64,000 nucleotides of DNA from Dyella nitratireducens (GTDB taxonomy: Bacteria > Pseudomonadota > Gammaproteobacteria > Xanthomonadales > Rhodanobacteraceae): NCBI RefSeq assembly GCF_014642835.1, contig NZ_BMJA01000004.1, positions 90,307 to 154,306 on the forward strand, read 5' to 3'. The notes under the pieces are model-generated. The model had not been told where the DNA came from. It saw only the letters and a list, made by a program, of their open reading frames with translations, and did no database searches. A program made the position numbers and the translations under genes. Below, piece by piece: positions 47,082-56,740 of the stretch. Numbering within the stretch: position 1 is the stretch's first letter; each line of letters begins with the position of its first letter.

Positions 47082-49718
47082 ATGAAAACTGCAGACATCC
47101 GCTCCGCTTTTCTCGATTACTTCCGCACCAAGGACCACACCATCGTGCCTTCCAGCTCGCTGGTGCCGGCCAACGACCCGACCTTGTTGTTCACCAACTC
47201 GGGCATGGTGCAGTTCAAGAACGTGTTCCTCGGCAGTGAAAAGCTGCCCTACGCACGCGTGGCCGACGTGCAGCGCTGTCTACGTGCCGGCGGCAAGCAC
47301 AACGACCTGGATTCGGTGGGTTACACCGCGCGCCATCACACCTTCTTTGAGATGCTGGGCAACTGGTCGTTCGGCGATTACTTCAAGCGCGATGCGATCC
47401 GCTATGCGTGGGAGCTGCTGACCGGCGTGCTCAAGCTGCCGGCGGAAAAGTTGTGGGTCACCGTCTATCACACGGATGACGAGGCTTACGACATCTGGGC
47501 CAAGGAAATCGGTATGCCGGCCGAGCGCATCGTGCGCATCGGTGATAACAAAGGCGCACCGTTCGCTTCCGACAATTTCTGGCAGATGGCGGATACTGGT
47601 CCGTGCGGCCCGTGTTCGGAAATTTTCTACGACCACGGCCCCGACGTTGCCGGTGGCCCTCCGGGTTCGCCCGATGAAGACGGTGATCGCTACATCGAGA
47701 TCTGGAACCTGGTGTTCATGCAGTTCGACCGCGCGCCGGATGGCAGCTTGTCGCCGCTGCCGGCGCCGTGCGTGGATACCGGCATGGGCCTGGAGCGCCT
47801 GGCTGCCGTGTTGCAGCACGTGCACTCCAATTATGAGATCGACCTATTCCAGCACCTGATCAAGGTGGCGTCGGAACTTACGAAAACGCAGGACCTCGGC
47901 AACAAGTCGCTGCGCGTGATCGCCGATCACATCCGCGCCTGCTCGTTCCTGATTGTCGACGGCGTGCTGCCCTCCAACGAAGGCCGCGGCTACGTGCTGC
48001 GCCGAATTATCCGCCGCGCTTTGCGTCATGGCTGGATGCTCGGCGTGCGTGGCGATTTCTTCTGGAAAATGGTGCAACCGCTGGTCGAAGAGATGGGTGC
48101 GGCGTATCCAGAATTGGCTTCCAAGCAATCCTTTGTGGAGGAGGCGCTGCGCACTGAAGAGCAACGTTTCGGCGAAACGCTTGAGCATGGCATGCGCGTG
48201 TTCGATGAAGTGGCGGCCAAGTCCGGCAAGATCATTCCGGGTGAGGATGCGTTCCGGCTGTATGACACCTATGGCTTCCCGGTAGACCTTACTGCCGATA
48301 TCGCGCGTGAGCGTGGCCTGTCGGTGGACATGGCTGGCTTCGAGCAAGCCATGAAGGCGCAGCAGGAACGCAGCCGCGAAGGCAGCCGCTTTGTGGCCAA
48401 GGGCCAGATGCCCGCCGAGCTCGCCAGCCAGCTGGCGCCCACCGCCTTCCTGGGTTACGAGGCGCTTTCCAGCCGTGCCAGCAAGGTGGTCGGCATCGTG
48501 CAAGGCGGCAAGCAGATCGGGCAGCTTGCTGAAGGCGAAGAAGGCTTTGTACTCCTCGATCAAACGCCGTTTTACGCCGAGTCCGGCGGCCAGGTGGGCG
48601 ACACCGGCACGCTGTCGAGTGGCGCAGGCCGTTTCGAGGTGAGCGACACCATCAAGATGGGCGGCGTGTTCTTCGGCCACGCAGGCCGCTGGCATGGCGC
48701 TCAGTCGCTTCGCACGGGTGATGTGGTGGATGCATTCGTCGATGCGTCGCGCCGTCAGGCCACCGTCCTCAATCATTCCGCCACGCACTTGCTGCACGCT
48801 GCGCTGCGCAAGGAACTGGGCACGCACGTCACGCAGAAAGGCTCGCTGGTGGCGCCTGATCGCCTGCGTTTCGACTTCTCCCACTTCAAGCCAGTCACGC
48901 GTGAGGAACTGGCCACGATCGAAGCACTGGTAAACGCCGAAGTGCGTCGCAATGCGGAGGCCGAAGTACGCCACATGGCCTACGACGACGCGATCCAATT
49001 CGGCGCGATGGCGTTGTTCGGCGAGAAATACGGCGACGAAGTGCGTGTGCTGAAGATGGGTGAATTCTCGACCGAGCTGTGTGGCGGCACACATGTTGGC
49101 CGCACCGGCGACATCGGCCTGTTCAAGATCGTCAGCGAAGCCGGCGTGGCTTCCGGCGTGCGCCGTATCGAGGCAGTCACCGGTGACGGTGCGCTAGCGT
49201 ATGTTGCCGAAGAAGAACGCCGCTTAAACGACCTGTCGCAGTTGCTTTCCGCTAGCGGCGACGACGTCACGGAAAAACTGCGCCAACTGCTTGATCGCCA
49301 GAAGAAACTGGAGCGCGAACTGGAATCGTTGCGCGCCAAGGCTGCCGGTTCAATGACCGGTAATCTCGCCCAGTCAGCGCATGACATTGATGGCATCAAA
49401 GTCGTCGCAGCGCGTCTGGAAGGCTTGGATGCAAAGGCGCTGCGCGATGGCGTCGACCAATTGAAACAGCAGCTGACTGATTGCGTGGTCCTGTTGGCAG
49501 GCGCGGCGGACGGGCGCGTTTCACTGGTAGCAGGCGTGAACGGCAAGGCAACCGGCCGCATCAAGGCTGGCGATGTGGTTGCACACGTGGCCAATCAGAT
49601 CGATGGAAAAGGCGGTGGGCGCCCGGATATGGCACAAGGCGGCGGCGTTGACAAACCACAATTGCCTGACGTTTTGACGGGTACGGTGGCCTGGATCGGT
49701 AAGCAATTGACGAGTTGA
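47082..49718 (+). CDS. alaS: Alanyl-tRNA synthetase
   Basis: 878 residues, full length. The class II core begins [24 protein letters not shown] with motif 2 around [16 protein letters not shown]; the editing domain has [16 protein letters not shown] and [15 protein letters not shown] (zinc/His/Cys); the C-Ala domain covers the last 150 residues. It charges tRNA(Ala) and edits Ser/Gly mischarging. It follows recX by 51 bp. Confidence 0.97.
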   Translation: MKTADIRSAFLDYFRTKDHTIVPSSSLVPANDPTLLFTNSGMVQFKNVFLGSEKLPYARVADVQRCLRAGGKHNDLDSVGYTARHHTFFEMLGNWSFGDYFKRDAIRYAWELLTGVLKLPAEKLWVTVYHTDDEAYDIWAKEIGMPAERIVRIGDNKGAPFASDNFWQMADTGPCGPCSEIFYDHGPDVAGGPPGSPDEDGDRYIEIWNLVFMQFDRAPDGSLSPLPAPCVDTGMGLERLAAVLQHVHSNYEIDLFQHLIKVASELTKTQDLGNKSLRVIADHIRACSFLIVDGVLPSNEGRGYVLRRIIRRALRHGWMLGVRGDFFWKMVQPLVEEMGAAYPELASKQSFVEEALRTEEQRFGETLEHGMRVFDEVAAKSGKIIPGEDAFRLYDTYGFPVDLTADIARERGLSVDMAGFEQAMKAQQERSREGSRFVAKGQMPAELASQLAPTAFLGYEALSSRASKVVGIVQGGKQIGQLAEGEEGFVLLDQTPFYAESGGQVGDTGTLSSGAGRFEVSDTIKMGGVFFGHAGRWHGAQSLRTGDVVDAFVDASRRQATVLNHSATHLLHAALRKELGTHVTQKGSLVAPDRLRFDFSHFKPVTREELATIEALVNAEVRRNAEAEVRHMAYDDAIQFGAMALFGEKYGDEVRVLKMGEFSTELCGGTHVGRTGDIGLFKIVSEAGVASGVRRIEAVTGDGALAYVAEEERRLNDLSQLLSASGDDVTEKLRQLLDRQKKLERELESLRAKAAGSMTGNLAQSAHDIDGIKVVAARLEGLDAKALRDGVDQLKQQLTDCVVLLAGAADGRVSLVAGVNGKATGRIKAGDVVAHVANQIDGKGGGRPDMAQGGGVDKPQLPDVLTGTVAWIGKQLTS

Positions 49719-49828
49719 TGCGCCGCGTATGGACCCGCTGTCAAGAATCTGTATAGATTGCACCCTACGCAGGGGCTCGGCTAGTATCGGTCAGATATCG
49801 ACGTCGCTGTTGCGGTGGCGTTGTAAGT

Positions 49829-49861
49829 GGCGAGTTACCTTGCGGGGCAACTCGGTTTTTG
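49829..49861 (+). terminator. Weak terminator between alaS and csrA
   Basis: GCGAGTT and AACTCG arms with an imperfect inner stem, followed by GTTTTT. It lies 110 nt past alaS and would separate csrA transcription, which then starts in the following 120 bp. Confidence 0.5.
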
Positions 49862-49986
49862 GAGCCGGGGAAGGCGGTAAGGCCTTTGACGGACGCTAAC
49901 GTCAGAACTGCGTGGTGATGTGCTCAGGGGTGAGGCAACAACATGCAGATGGCCTGTGACCACAAGCATTAAATGGAGTAGCAGCT

Positions 49987-50193
49987 ATGTTGATTCTGAC
50001 CCGCAGGGTCGGGGAAACCCTAATGATCGGCGACGAGGTGACCGTTACCGTTCTCGGCGTAAAAGGTAACCAAGTTCGCATTGGCATCAATGCGCCCAAG
50101 AACGTTGCCGTGCATCGCGAAGAGATTTACCAGCGCATCAAAGGTGAAAGCGAGAACGACGGCGGCGCGACGGGTGAGTCGGGCGGGCGTTGA
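49987..50193 (+). CDS. csrA: Carbon storage regulator CsrA
   Basis: 68 residues: [51 protein letters not shown] is the complete CsrA dimer fold with the RNA-binding Leu4 and Arg44 regions. It binds GGA-containing hairpins and controls translation and stability of many mRNAs. The ribosome-binding site (AATGGAGTAGC) itself contains a GGA, in line with autoregulation. The tail is short and Gly/Asp-rich. Confidence 0.97.
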   Translation: MLILTRRVGETLMIGDEVTVTVLGVKGNQVRIGINAPKNVAVHREEIYQRIKGESENDGGATGESGGR

Positions 50194-50273
50194 TTCCCCC
50201 TTTACCTTGCGGGCAGTGGCCGGTATCCTTGCCGGCTCCCGTGACTCGCTTTGTGATGCACGGGTCAAAACAT

Positions 50274-50366
50274 GGAGAGATGCCCGAGAGGCCGAAGGGG
50301 CTCCCCTGCTAAGGGAGTATAGGGTCAAAAGCCTTATCGAGGGTTCGAATCCCTCTCTCTCCGCCA
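50274..50366 (+). tRNA. tRNA-Ser(GCU)
   Basis: The acceptor stem GGAGAGA pairs with TCTCTCC, followed by G and an encoded CCA (50364-50366). The anticodon loop is CTGCTAA with anticodon GCT; a long variable arm follows as expected for class II tRNA-Ser; the T-arm is GGGTTCGAATCCC. It reads AGC/AGU. It has the classic position after csrA. Confidence 0.95.
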
Positions 50367-50370
50367 CCCA

Positions 50371-50403
50371 TAAAAAAGCGCCCGCAAGGGCGTTTTTTTA
50401 TGG
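50371..50403 (+). terminator. tRNA-Ser terminator, centre of a longer palindrome
   Basis: AAAAAAGCGCCC and GGGCGTTTTTT arms with a GCAA loop. The symmetry continues outward: CCTCTCTCTCCGCCACCCAT of the tRNA end is repeated inverted at 50399-50420, so the full palindrome covers about 70 bp. Confidence 0.92.
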
Positions 50404-50690
50404 GTGGCGGAGAGAGAGGCTTTGATGAGAACCCTTTCGGTTCGACAAATTTGTCGGGAACAAATTTGGATAGCCGCAGGCTGGCCCCGCAGCGCGTAGC
50501 GCGGAGGGGTAAGGCCCATGGATGGGCCGAACAATCCCTTTCACTCTTCTTCAAGGTGCACACAGATTTTTTTATGAGTGGCGGAGAGCGGTCTCGATGA
50601 GAACCCTTTAGGTTGTCCAAATTTGTTCCAGACAAATTTGGACAACCAAAGCCTAGCCCCGCAACGTTGGCGCTACGGGACTGTGTCCAC
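50394..50690. repeat. Tandem degenerate repeats carrying inverted tRNA-Ser 3' ends
   Basis: Unit A (50394-50510) and unit B (50567-50690) share TTTTTTATG-GTGGCGGAGAG, then GATGAGAACCCTTT, a palindromic ACAAATTTG block and a GCCCCGCA block, with a period of about 174 bp. A third, weaker copy starts near 50695 (GAGTGAGAACC). On the minus strand each unit ends like the 3' end of tRNA-Ser. These look like remnants of repeated integration or of duplicated tRNA fragments. Confidence 0.65.
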
Positions 50691-50742
50691 AGATCGAGTG
50701 AGAACCATATGCCTGGACAACGGTAGGTTGCTCCCGCAGCGA

Positions 50743-51150
50743 TCACTGTTCCTGATCGGACTGTATTAGCGAAGACTCGCCATGTCTCTTGACCTTATCC
50801 AGTTCGACTGCCCAGATCGCACCCACCCCGGTACATATGTTGATAGGAATCGTGTGGAGATATGCGTATCGCACCAGCCATCGAACCTGATCGGACTGTC
50901 CATTTTGGGCAGAGGAATAATTGTTCGGCCAGATGTCGTAACTCGAGCCGTCAGCGAATACCACTTTCGCCTCCATATTCTGCAAAGTAAGACTCTCTAC
51001 GTACGTGGTCGGCGCGCTTTCTTGCTCCACGGTACCAAAGGCATTGGAGCAGATGGTTGTGAGAGCCGAAGACGGCCCTGCAAGGGCTTGCGCCGTGTAA
51101 AACGAGTTGGAGCCAATCAAGAGAACAGAAAGGACGGATTTGAAGCGCAT
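50743..51150 (-). CDS. Secreted protein of unknown function
   Basis: About 135 residues from the ATG at 51150 (MRFKSVLSVLLIGSNSF). A signal peptide ends near AQALA. The mature part has two Cys (TTICSNAFG and NICTGVG) likely to form a disulfide, and aromatic segments SYDIWPNNYSS and VRWLVRYAYLHT. It shows no resemblance to any family I know. It sits alone next to tRNA-associated repeats and AT-rich DNA, which suggests acquired DNA. Confidence 0.6.
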   Translation of the reverse strand: MRFKSVLSVLLIGSNSFYTAQALAGPSSALTTICSNAFGTVEQESAPTTYVESLTLQNMEAKVVFADGSSYDIWPNNYSSAQNGQSDQVRWLVRYAYLHTIPINICTGVGAIWAVELDKVKRHGESSLIQSDQEQ

Positions 51151-51693
51151 GATGACACCTCCTGGTAGATCCCGTTGACGGGTATTGCGCATGTTTTCAA
51201 ACGCGTAAAAAACACCTCGGCGAAAATATTTCTATTTTCGCGTGCAACATCATCAAGCGAACTGCAACAGCCAACCTCTCTGGCTGCTGTAAGGGGCTGC
51301 GTACCTGCAATGCACCAATGTGAACCTGCTATGCATTCAAAAAGCTTGAATGCAATGATCGCTTCAATGGGGTATTCCAACTCAAGAAAAATTGCGTGCG
51401 ATCAGCGATTGATCCTTATCGCATGAGAATCGTGCATCCATGGATACGCATCGTTCTAAGCCGAAGCGTTGGAAAGATCAGGCGGTTGCGGATTGCGTTG
51501 AGGTAAATATACGTTGCGCGCAACGCGTATATATGTCGCGTTATTATAAATGTCAACATGTTGGCTAACGATATTAATGTTTAAATATGGCTTGTGTGGT
51601 TAATTTGTGAATTCAATGCGCATGATTTTATTTAAGCCGTAAAAATGATGAAGAATGGGTATATGAAACTGTTAAGATGTGGCGTGGCGGAAA
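51151..51693. other. AT-rich non-coding stretch with two palindromic sites
   Basis: 543 bp without a convincing gene. TGCATTCAA-AAAGC-TTGAATGCA at 51332-51354 is a perfect inverted repeat suitable for a dimeric regulator. ATACGTTGCGCGCAACGCGTAT at 51509-51530 is a near-perfect palindrome. From about 51530 to 51680 base composition drops sharply in GC compared with flanking genes. Confidence 0.6.
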
Positions 51694-52911
51694 TCACCCT
51701 TCACGCTGCGGCATGCGCCCGACGTAACTAGCCCTCGGCCGAATCAGGCTTCCGCTTTCCTGCTGTTCCAGTGCGTGTGCCAGCCATCCGGCCATGCGGC
51801 CAGCGGCAAAGATTGCCAGTGCGACATCGGCGCTCAGTTCGTACGCCGAAGCAACGGCAGCCAGGGCGAAATCCACATTCGGCTGCAGGCCGCATTGCGC
51901 CTGCACGGCATCAATCAGCCGCTCGATTGCGGGCAGTTTGTTGGGACGTGGGTGGGTGATCTGCAAGGCTTCCAGCAATACCGCGCCGCGCGGATCGCCT
52001 TCGGGATACAGCGTGTGTCCGAAAGCAGGCAACGTTTCGCCGCGACGCAAACGTTCCCGTACGCGATCGACGGGCTTGCGTTCACGCAACATCTCCTGAA
52101 TGAAGGCGTGCGCCCGTGCGACGGCGCCGCCATGATGCGGGCCAGACAGCGTCGCCAACCCTGCGCATGCGGCTGCATGCAAGCTGGCCCCGGTGGAGGC
52201 AGCGACGCGCGTGGCGAACGAGGATGCGTTGAGCTCGTGATCCGCGCACAACACCAGAGCGCAGCGCACCAGTTCGGGTAAGCCTACCCCGTCCTTGCGC
52301 CAGCTTGCGGCCATCACTTGGTGAATGGGTTGCGCACTGGGCTGAGTGGCACATAGGAGCGCAGCTGTTTCTCGCAACAGCAACGCTGCATCTTGCCGGC
52401 GATGAAGCGGATCGGCGCTATGCGCATGCGTGGCATCGAGTGCCAGCAAGGGCAGGGCGGCGATGGTTCGTTCCAGCGGAGGTGCTTCGGACCGACGAAG
52501 CAGGACTGCGATCGCTTCCGGCCATCGACGCGATGATTCGACGGCAAACGGATCGTGACCGCCGCAATCCCATAACAGCAGTGCCGTTTCCTCCAACGTC
52601 GCACCGTTTTTCGCCAAAACCATGGCAGATTCACCGCGGTAGTAATGCCCACGCGGGCGGATCAGCGAGATGCGCGTTTCCATCACCGGCAGACCCCACG
52701 CCAGGCTATGCGCCGCGCCTTGTGCAGCACCACGCCCGGCCTGTTTGCGCTCGATCAGCTGCTCGATGTCACTGGCGCTGTATTCCCGTGTGCGGCCATC
52801 CGGTCCGGGACGAGAATCGATACGGCCGCGGCTGACGTAGGCGTACAGCGTCGCAAGGTTTACGCCGAGCCGCGTGGCGGCATCCTGGGCAGAAAGGTAG
52901 TCGGTACGCAT
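51694..52911 (-). CDS. MerR-like HTH fused to a citrate synthase domain
   Basis: 405 residues. Residues 1-58 form an excisionase/MerR-type helix-turn-helix with wing (DYLSAQDAATRLGVNLATLYAYVSRGRI, then EYSASDIEQLIERKQ). From about 75 a citrate synthase fold follows with the catalytic residues kept: His225 in ADHELNAS, His299 in FGHTLY, Asp347 in NVDFALA. It may be a transcription factor that senses oxaloacetate or acyl-CoA, or a DNA-tethered enzyme. It is divergent from prpB and has the palindrome 52921-52949 just upstream of its start. Confidence 0.85.
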   Translation of the reverse strand: MRTDYLSAQDAATRLGVNLATLYAYVSRGRIDSRPGPDGRTREYSASDIEQLIERKQAGRGAAQGAAHSLAWGLPVMETRISLIRPRGHYYRGESAMVLAKNGATLEETALLLWDCGGHDPFAVESSRRWPEAIAVLLRRSEAPPLERTIAALPLLALDATHAHSADPLHRRQDAALLLRETAALLCATQPSAQPIHQVMAASWRKDGVGLPELVRCALVLCADHELNASSFATRVAASTGASLHAAACAGLATLSGPHHGGAVARAHAFIQEMLRERKPVDRVRERLRRGETLPAFGHTLYPEGDPRGAVLLEALQITHPRPNKLPAIERLIDAVQAQCGLQPNVDFALAAVASAYELSADVALAIFAAGRMAGWLAHALEQQESGSLIRPRASYVGRMPQREG

Positions 52912-52920
52912 GAACGATAT

Positions 52921-52949
52921 ATTGATCCTATTAATCAAGATTGATCAAT
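52921..52949. promoter_or_regulatory. Operator-like palindromic cluster before the HTH-citrate synthase gene
   Basis: The perfect palindrome ATTGATCAAT (52940-52949) lies next to TTAATCAA (52931-52938) and ATTGATC (52921-52927), giving three related half-sites spaced by about 10 bp. It is 10 bp from the minus-strand start codon and about 225 bp before prpB. Suitable for autoregulation and for control of the prp genes. Confidence 0.5.
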
Positions 52950-53172
52950 GTATTTCACCGTGACACAGTGACGTCCGTCGCATTGGTCAGCGTGTCCCCA
53001 TGATTCCAATCGAATTGACCGGTCACGCATTCACTTGGCAAATGCGGCGCTACTTCGGTATGTCGTCCGCTTGCTGCTTGTCGCGAGCAAAGCATTATCT
53101 GCAGGCGCTTACTGCGCCGCGACATGGCCGCTCTGGCACATCGCTTACAATTTCCCGTTTCGGAGAACCGCA

Positions 53173-54060
53173 ATGACCCAGATCGACTCTGCCGGCAGCC
53201 GCTTCCGCGCCGCGTTGGCTGCCGAAAAGCCTCTGCAGGTGATTGGCGCCATCAATGCCAATCATGCCTTGCTCGCCAAGCGCGCTGGCTATCGCGCCAT
53301 CTATCTGTCGGGTGGCGGTGTGGCGGCGGGTTCACTGGGCATACCGGATCTGGGTATCAACACGTTGGATGACGTGCTCACCGACGTGCGGCGGATCACC
53401 GACGTGTGCGATCTGCCGTTGATGGTGGATATCGACACGGGCTTTGGTCCCAGTGCCTTCAATATCGCACGCACGGTGAAAAGCCTGATCAAATTCGGCG
53501 CGGCAGCCTGCCATATCGAAGATCAGGTCGGTGCGAAGCGTTGTGGCCATCGTCCTGGCAAGGAAATCGTTCCGGCCGGTGAAATGGCCGACCGCGTGAA
53601 AGCGGCAGCAGATGCCAAGACCGATTCCAACTTTTTTCTGATCGCGCGCACCGATGCGATTGCGGTGGAGGGCGTGGACGCCGCCATCGAGCGTGCCCTG
53701 GCTTGTGTGGAGGCCGGTGCAGACGGCATCTTTGCCGAAGCCGCCTATGATCTTCCCACCTACCGCCGTTTCGCGGACGCCGTGAAGGTGCCGGTGCTTG
53801 CCAATATCACCGAATTTGGCAGCACGCCTTTGTTTAGCGTTGAAGAGCTGAGCAGTGCAGGCGTGGGCATCGTGCTGTATCCGCTGTCGGCGTTCCGCGC
53901 CATGAACAAGGCCGCAGAGACCGTCTACCAGGCCATTCGCCGCGACGGCCACCAACGCAACGTGGTCGACATGATGCAGACACGCGAAGAGCTGTATGAC
54001 CGTATCGGCTACCACGATTTCGAGAAGAAACTCGACGCCTTGTTCGCCGGCAAGAAGTAA
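53173..54060 (+). CDS. prpB: 2-Methylisocitrate lyase
   Basis: About 295 residues of the ICL/PEP mutase family. [12 protein letters not shown] binds Mg, [18 protein letters not shown] is the active-site KRCGH loop with catalytic Cys, and [18 protein letters not shown] and the NITEFGSTP region follow. It splits 2-methylisocitrate to pyruvate and succinate in the methylcitrate cycle. The ATG at 53173 is the family start; GGAG lies at 53162. Confidence 0.95.
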   Translation: MTQIDSAGSRFRAALAAEKPLQVIGAINANHALLAKRAGYRAIYLSGGGVAAGSLGIPDLGINTLDDVLTDVRRITDVCDLPLMVDIDTGFGPSAFNIARTVKSLIKFGAAACHIEDQVGAKRCGHRPGKEIVPAGEMADRVKAAADAKTDSNFFLIARTDAIAVEGVDAAIERALACVEAGADGIFAEAAYDLPTYRRFADAVKVPVLANITEFGSTPLFSVEELSSAGVGIVLYPLSAFRAMNKAAETVYQAIRRDGHQRNVVDMMQTREELYDRIGYHDFEKKLDALFAGKK

Positions 54061-54128
54061 TGCCTATTTCCCGCAGCCGCCTTCCCCAGCGGCTGTGATC
54101 AATGTTTCGCAGCCTGGAGCACTTACCA

Positions 54129-55280
54129 ATGAGCGAGCAATCTGCAACGGCCCCCAAGCCGAAGAAATCCGTCGCCCTTTCCGGCGTGGCGGCAGGGAAT
54201 ACCGCATTGTGCACGGTCGGCCGCAGCGGCAATGACCTGCATTATCGCGGCTATGACATTCATGACCTGGCCGCCAAGGGCTGCTTTGAAGAAGTGGCCT
54301 ATCTGCTGGTGCATGGCGTGCTGCCGAACTGGGCTGAGCTCAATGCTTACAAAGCCAAGCTAAAGCGCCTGCGCGGCCTGCCGGCGCCGGTGAAGAGCGC
54401 GTTGGAACTGCTGCCTGCCGCCACGCACCCCATGGACGTGATGCGCACCGGCTGCTCCGTGCTGGGCACGGTATTGCCGGAAAAGGAAGACCACAACTTG
54501 ACCGGCGCACGCGATATCGCCGATCGCTTGATGGCCAGCTTCGGCTCCATGCTGCTGTACTGGTACCACTTCAGCCACAACGGCAAGCGCATCGAAACGG
54601 AAACCGAAGACGAAACGATTGCCGCGCACTTCCTGCATCTGCTGCACGGCAAGAAGCCGAGCGAGCTGCACGCGCAATCGCTGGATCGTTCGCTGGTGCT
54701 CTATGCCGAGCATGAGTTCAACGCGTCCACCTTCACCGCACGTGTGATTGCCGGCACCGGCTCGGACATGTATTCGGCTATCACCGGTGCCATCGGCGCG
54801 CTGCGCGGACCGAAGCACGGTGGCGCGAATGAAGTGGCCATGGACATCATTGCCAGGTATCGCAACGCCAACGATGCGGACGCTGACATCCGTGCGCGCG
54901 TGGAGCGCAAGGAAATCATCATTGGCTTCGGCCATCCGGTTTACACCGTGTCAGATCCGCGCAACGAAATTATCAAGGAAATTTCGCGCAAACTTTGCAC
55001 CGAAGGCGGCAATCCGACCTTGTTCGAAGTATCCGAGCGCATCGAAAAGCTGATGTGGGAACTGAAGAAGATGTTCCCGAATCTGGATTGGTACTCAGCC
55101 AGTGCCTACCACATGATGGGTGTGCCGACGGCCATGTTCACGCCGCTGTTCGTGATGTCGCGCACCTCCGGCTGGAGCGCGCACGTGATCGAGCAGCGCG
55201 AGGACGGCAAGATCATTCGTCCCAGCGCCAACTACATTGGTCCGGAAGATCGCACCTATACGCCGATTGAAAAGCGTTGA
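54129..55280 (+). CDS. prpC: 2-Methylcitrate synthase
   Basis: About 383 residues. [25 protein letters not shown] carries the first catalytic His, [17 protein letters not shown] the second and [17 protein letters not shown] the Asp; [18 protein letters not shown] is typical of PrpC instead of GltA. It condenses propionyl-CoA with oxaloacetate. It follows prpB by 68 bp and ends in a strong terminator. The start at 54129 gives [10 protein letters not shown]. Confidence 0.95.
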   Translation: MSEQSATAPKPKKSVALSGVAAGNTALCTVGRSGNDLHYRGYDIHDLAAKGCFEEVAYLLVHGVLPNWAELNAYKAKLKRLRGLPAPVKSALELLPAATHPMDVMRTGCSVLGTVLPEKEDHNLTGARDIADRLMASFGSMLLYWYHFSHNGKRIETETEDETIAAHFLHLLHGKKPSELHAQSLDRSLVLYAEHEFNASTFTARVIAGTGSDMYSAITGAIGALRGPKHGGANEVAMDIIARYRNANDADADIRARVERKEIIIGFGHPVYTVSDPRNEIIKEISRKLCTEGGNPTLFEVSERIEKLMWELKKMFPNLDWYSASAYHMMGVPTAMFTPLFVMSRTSGWSAHVIEQREDGKIIRPSANYIGPEDRTYTPIEKR

Positions 55281-55302
55281 TCGCCGGTTTGTCGTGGCTA
55301 TC

Positions 55303-55331
55303 AAAAAAAGGGGCTTCACGCCCCTTTTTTG
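55303..55331 (+). terminator. Intrinsic terminator after prpC
   Basis: AAAAAAAGGGGC and GCCCCTTTTTT arms with a TTCAC loop, 23 nt after the stop codon. It closes the prpBC transcript and separates it from the amyloid-type operon. Confidence 0.95.
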
Positions 55332-55577
55332 TTGCGTTTACTTCATGGATTTGTTGCATGGCCGATACACCTGCCATGTGCATGCCTAGGTGAAGCAAGA
55401 TGCTGTTTCCAAAGTGCATATTTCGCGTAGTGTGCCCGCGCGAAAATGATGGCGTCACGACTGTTGCACGCATGTAGCACCTAGCAAGCGTTGCGCCATT
55501 TGTGCCACCCGCGACAGATCGCTCGTAATGCATTGATTTTTATAACGCCTCCCCGCACCGCCGCGTGGCGTTGTGCG
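55332..55577. other. Upstream region of the Fap-like operon
   Basis: About 245 bp without a gene. If the sigma-54 promoter at 55578 is real, the enhancer-binding-protein sites should be here; I see no clear repeated motif apart from scattered short inverted repeats. Confidence 0.4.
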
Positions 55578-55593
55578 TGGCATGCGGTTTGCC
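55578..55593 (+). promoter_or_regulatory. Sigma-54-type promoter of the Fap-like operon
   Basis: TGGCATGCGGTTTGCC matches the -24/-12 consensus (TGGCAC-N5-TTGCW) with the invariant GG and GC dinucleotides at the correct 10-bp spacing. Transcription would start near 55603, leaving a leader of about 57 nt before the ATG at 55660. Confidence 0.6.
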
Positions 55594-55659
55594 TCACCTA
55601 ATCGCTGTGACAGCGAAAAAAGCAGGGGGGTAATCGCATCCATTCCGGGAGGAATACTT

Positions 55660-56616
55660 ATGCGCAAGACTCTTCTTTTTACGGCATTGACGCTAGGCTT
55701 GGGACTTGCTCTCCCGGCCATGGCTCAGCACAACTCGTACAACAACAACTCCAACCAGAACAACGACAACAGCACGCACTCCAACTCCAGCACCCATACC
55801 AAGACCGTGACCACCAGCGGTGACGACCGCAACAACAGTGGCGATGTCTACAGTGACGGCATGGGTACCTCCGCAGCGAACAACGGCGGCACGGCTTATT
55901 CATCGGTCAGCGATGCGTTCAATACCAGCACCGCAGTAGCCAACACGACATTGGAAGGCGCCGTCTCTGATGTGACGGTATCGGGCATCGGCAATTCGGC
56001 GACCGATAACGGCAACGCCAATGGCGGACGTGGTGGCAAGGGTGGAAACGGCTGGGGTGGCAACAGCTACAGCGGTTGGGGTGGCAGCGGTGGATCGGGC
56101 GGCGACTCCAATGCACATAGCGGCCATGCCGGCGGAGCCGGCTCCAGCAGTGGTGACTCGCTGGCTGGTAGCGGTGCAAAGGGCGGCGGTGCATGGAGCT
56201 CCGGCGGTGACGCCAACGCCAATGCCGGTCACCATGGTGGTGCTGGTGGATCCGCAACGGGCGGAGCTGGCACTTCTACCGGCGGTGAAGGCATGTCAGG
56301 TTCGGCTACCTCCACCAGTGGCAATAGCAGTGCGACCGGTGGCACCAGCGGCATGGTGGCGAGCGCAGGTGGCAACGGTGCGTCCGGTGGCGACGGCGGC
56401 GCCAGCACGGCAGGTGCAGGGATGGGTGCGTCGGGTGGCAATGGCGGTAACGGCGGGAGCACCGCCGCAGACGCAGGCGCCTTCGACATGGCGAACAGCA
56501 TGACCAGTACCGCAGCAGCGGCAGCGGGCATCACGACTATTGCGCAGAACAGCGGTGCAGCGGCGCTGATTCAGCAAGGCGTGACGGTCCAGGCCAATCT
56601 GAACGTGGGTCATTGA
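55660..56616 (+). CDS. Secreted Gly/Ser/Ala-rich protein, candidate fibre or matrix subunit
   Basis: 318 residues. A Sec signal peptide ends AMAQ (cleavage near residue 22). An Asn/Ser/Thr-rich segment follows, then about 180 residues of GGxGGxG- and GGAGGS-type low complexity. The end TIAQNSGAAALIQQGVTV shares spacing and residues with the C-termini of the two other secreted proteins of the cluster. It is the largest and most repetitive product, so the likely structural component. GGGAGGA precedes the ATG. Confidence 0.75.
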   Translation: MRKTLLFTALTLGLGLALPAMAQHNSYNNNSNQNNDNSTHSNSSTHTKTVTTSGDDRNNSGDVYSDGMGTSAANNGGTAYSSVSDAFNTSTAVANTTLEGAVSDVTVSGIGNSATDNGNANGGRGGKGGNGWGGNSYSGWGGSGGSGGDSNAHSGHAGGAGSSSGDSLAGSGAKGGGAWSSGGDANANAGHHGGAGGSATGGAGTSTGGEGMSGSATSTSGNSSATGGTSGMVASAGGNGASGGDGGASTAGAGMGASGGNGGNGGSTAADAGAFDMANSMTSTAAAAAGITTIAQNSGAAALIQQGVTVQANLNVGH

Positions 56617-56740
56617 TGTACGACTGATCGACATGGCGGAGCACGCATCGCTCCGCCATGTCGTTTGAACTGGTCGGCACAGCGATGTGCCTGCTGGATG
56701 CGGTCGTATGCGATGCGCCACACCACTCGGAGTAAGTGCC

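Noticed and set aside
47844..49094. 416-codon minus-strand open frame over alaS
   Set aside because: Antisense shadow of alanyl-tRNA synthetase, with no motif of its own.
50309..50746. Minus-strand frame of 145 codons ending in a GGGERGIRTLDKAF-like phrase
   Set aside because: It is the antisense translation of tRNA-Ser and the adjacent repeats; such GERGIRTLD/EREGFEPS phrases are well-known false genes over tRNA loci.
55990..56480. Possible CRISPR or tandem DNA repeat in the Gly-rich gene
   Set aside because: The repetition is in the protein (Gly-Gly units with variable codons); there are no regularly spaced identical DNA repeats.
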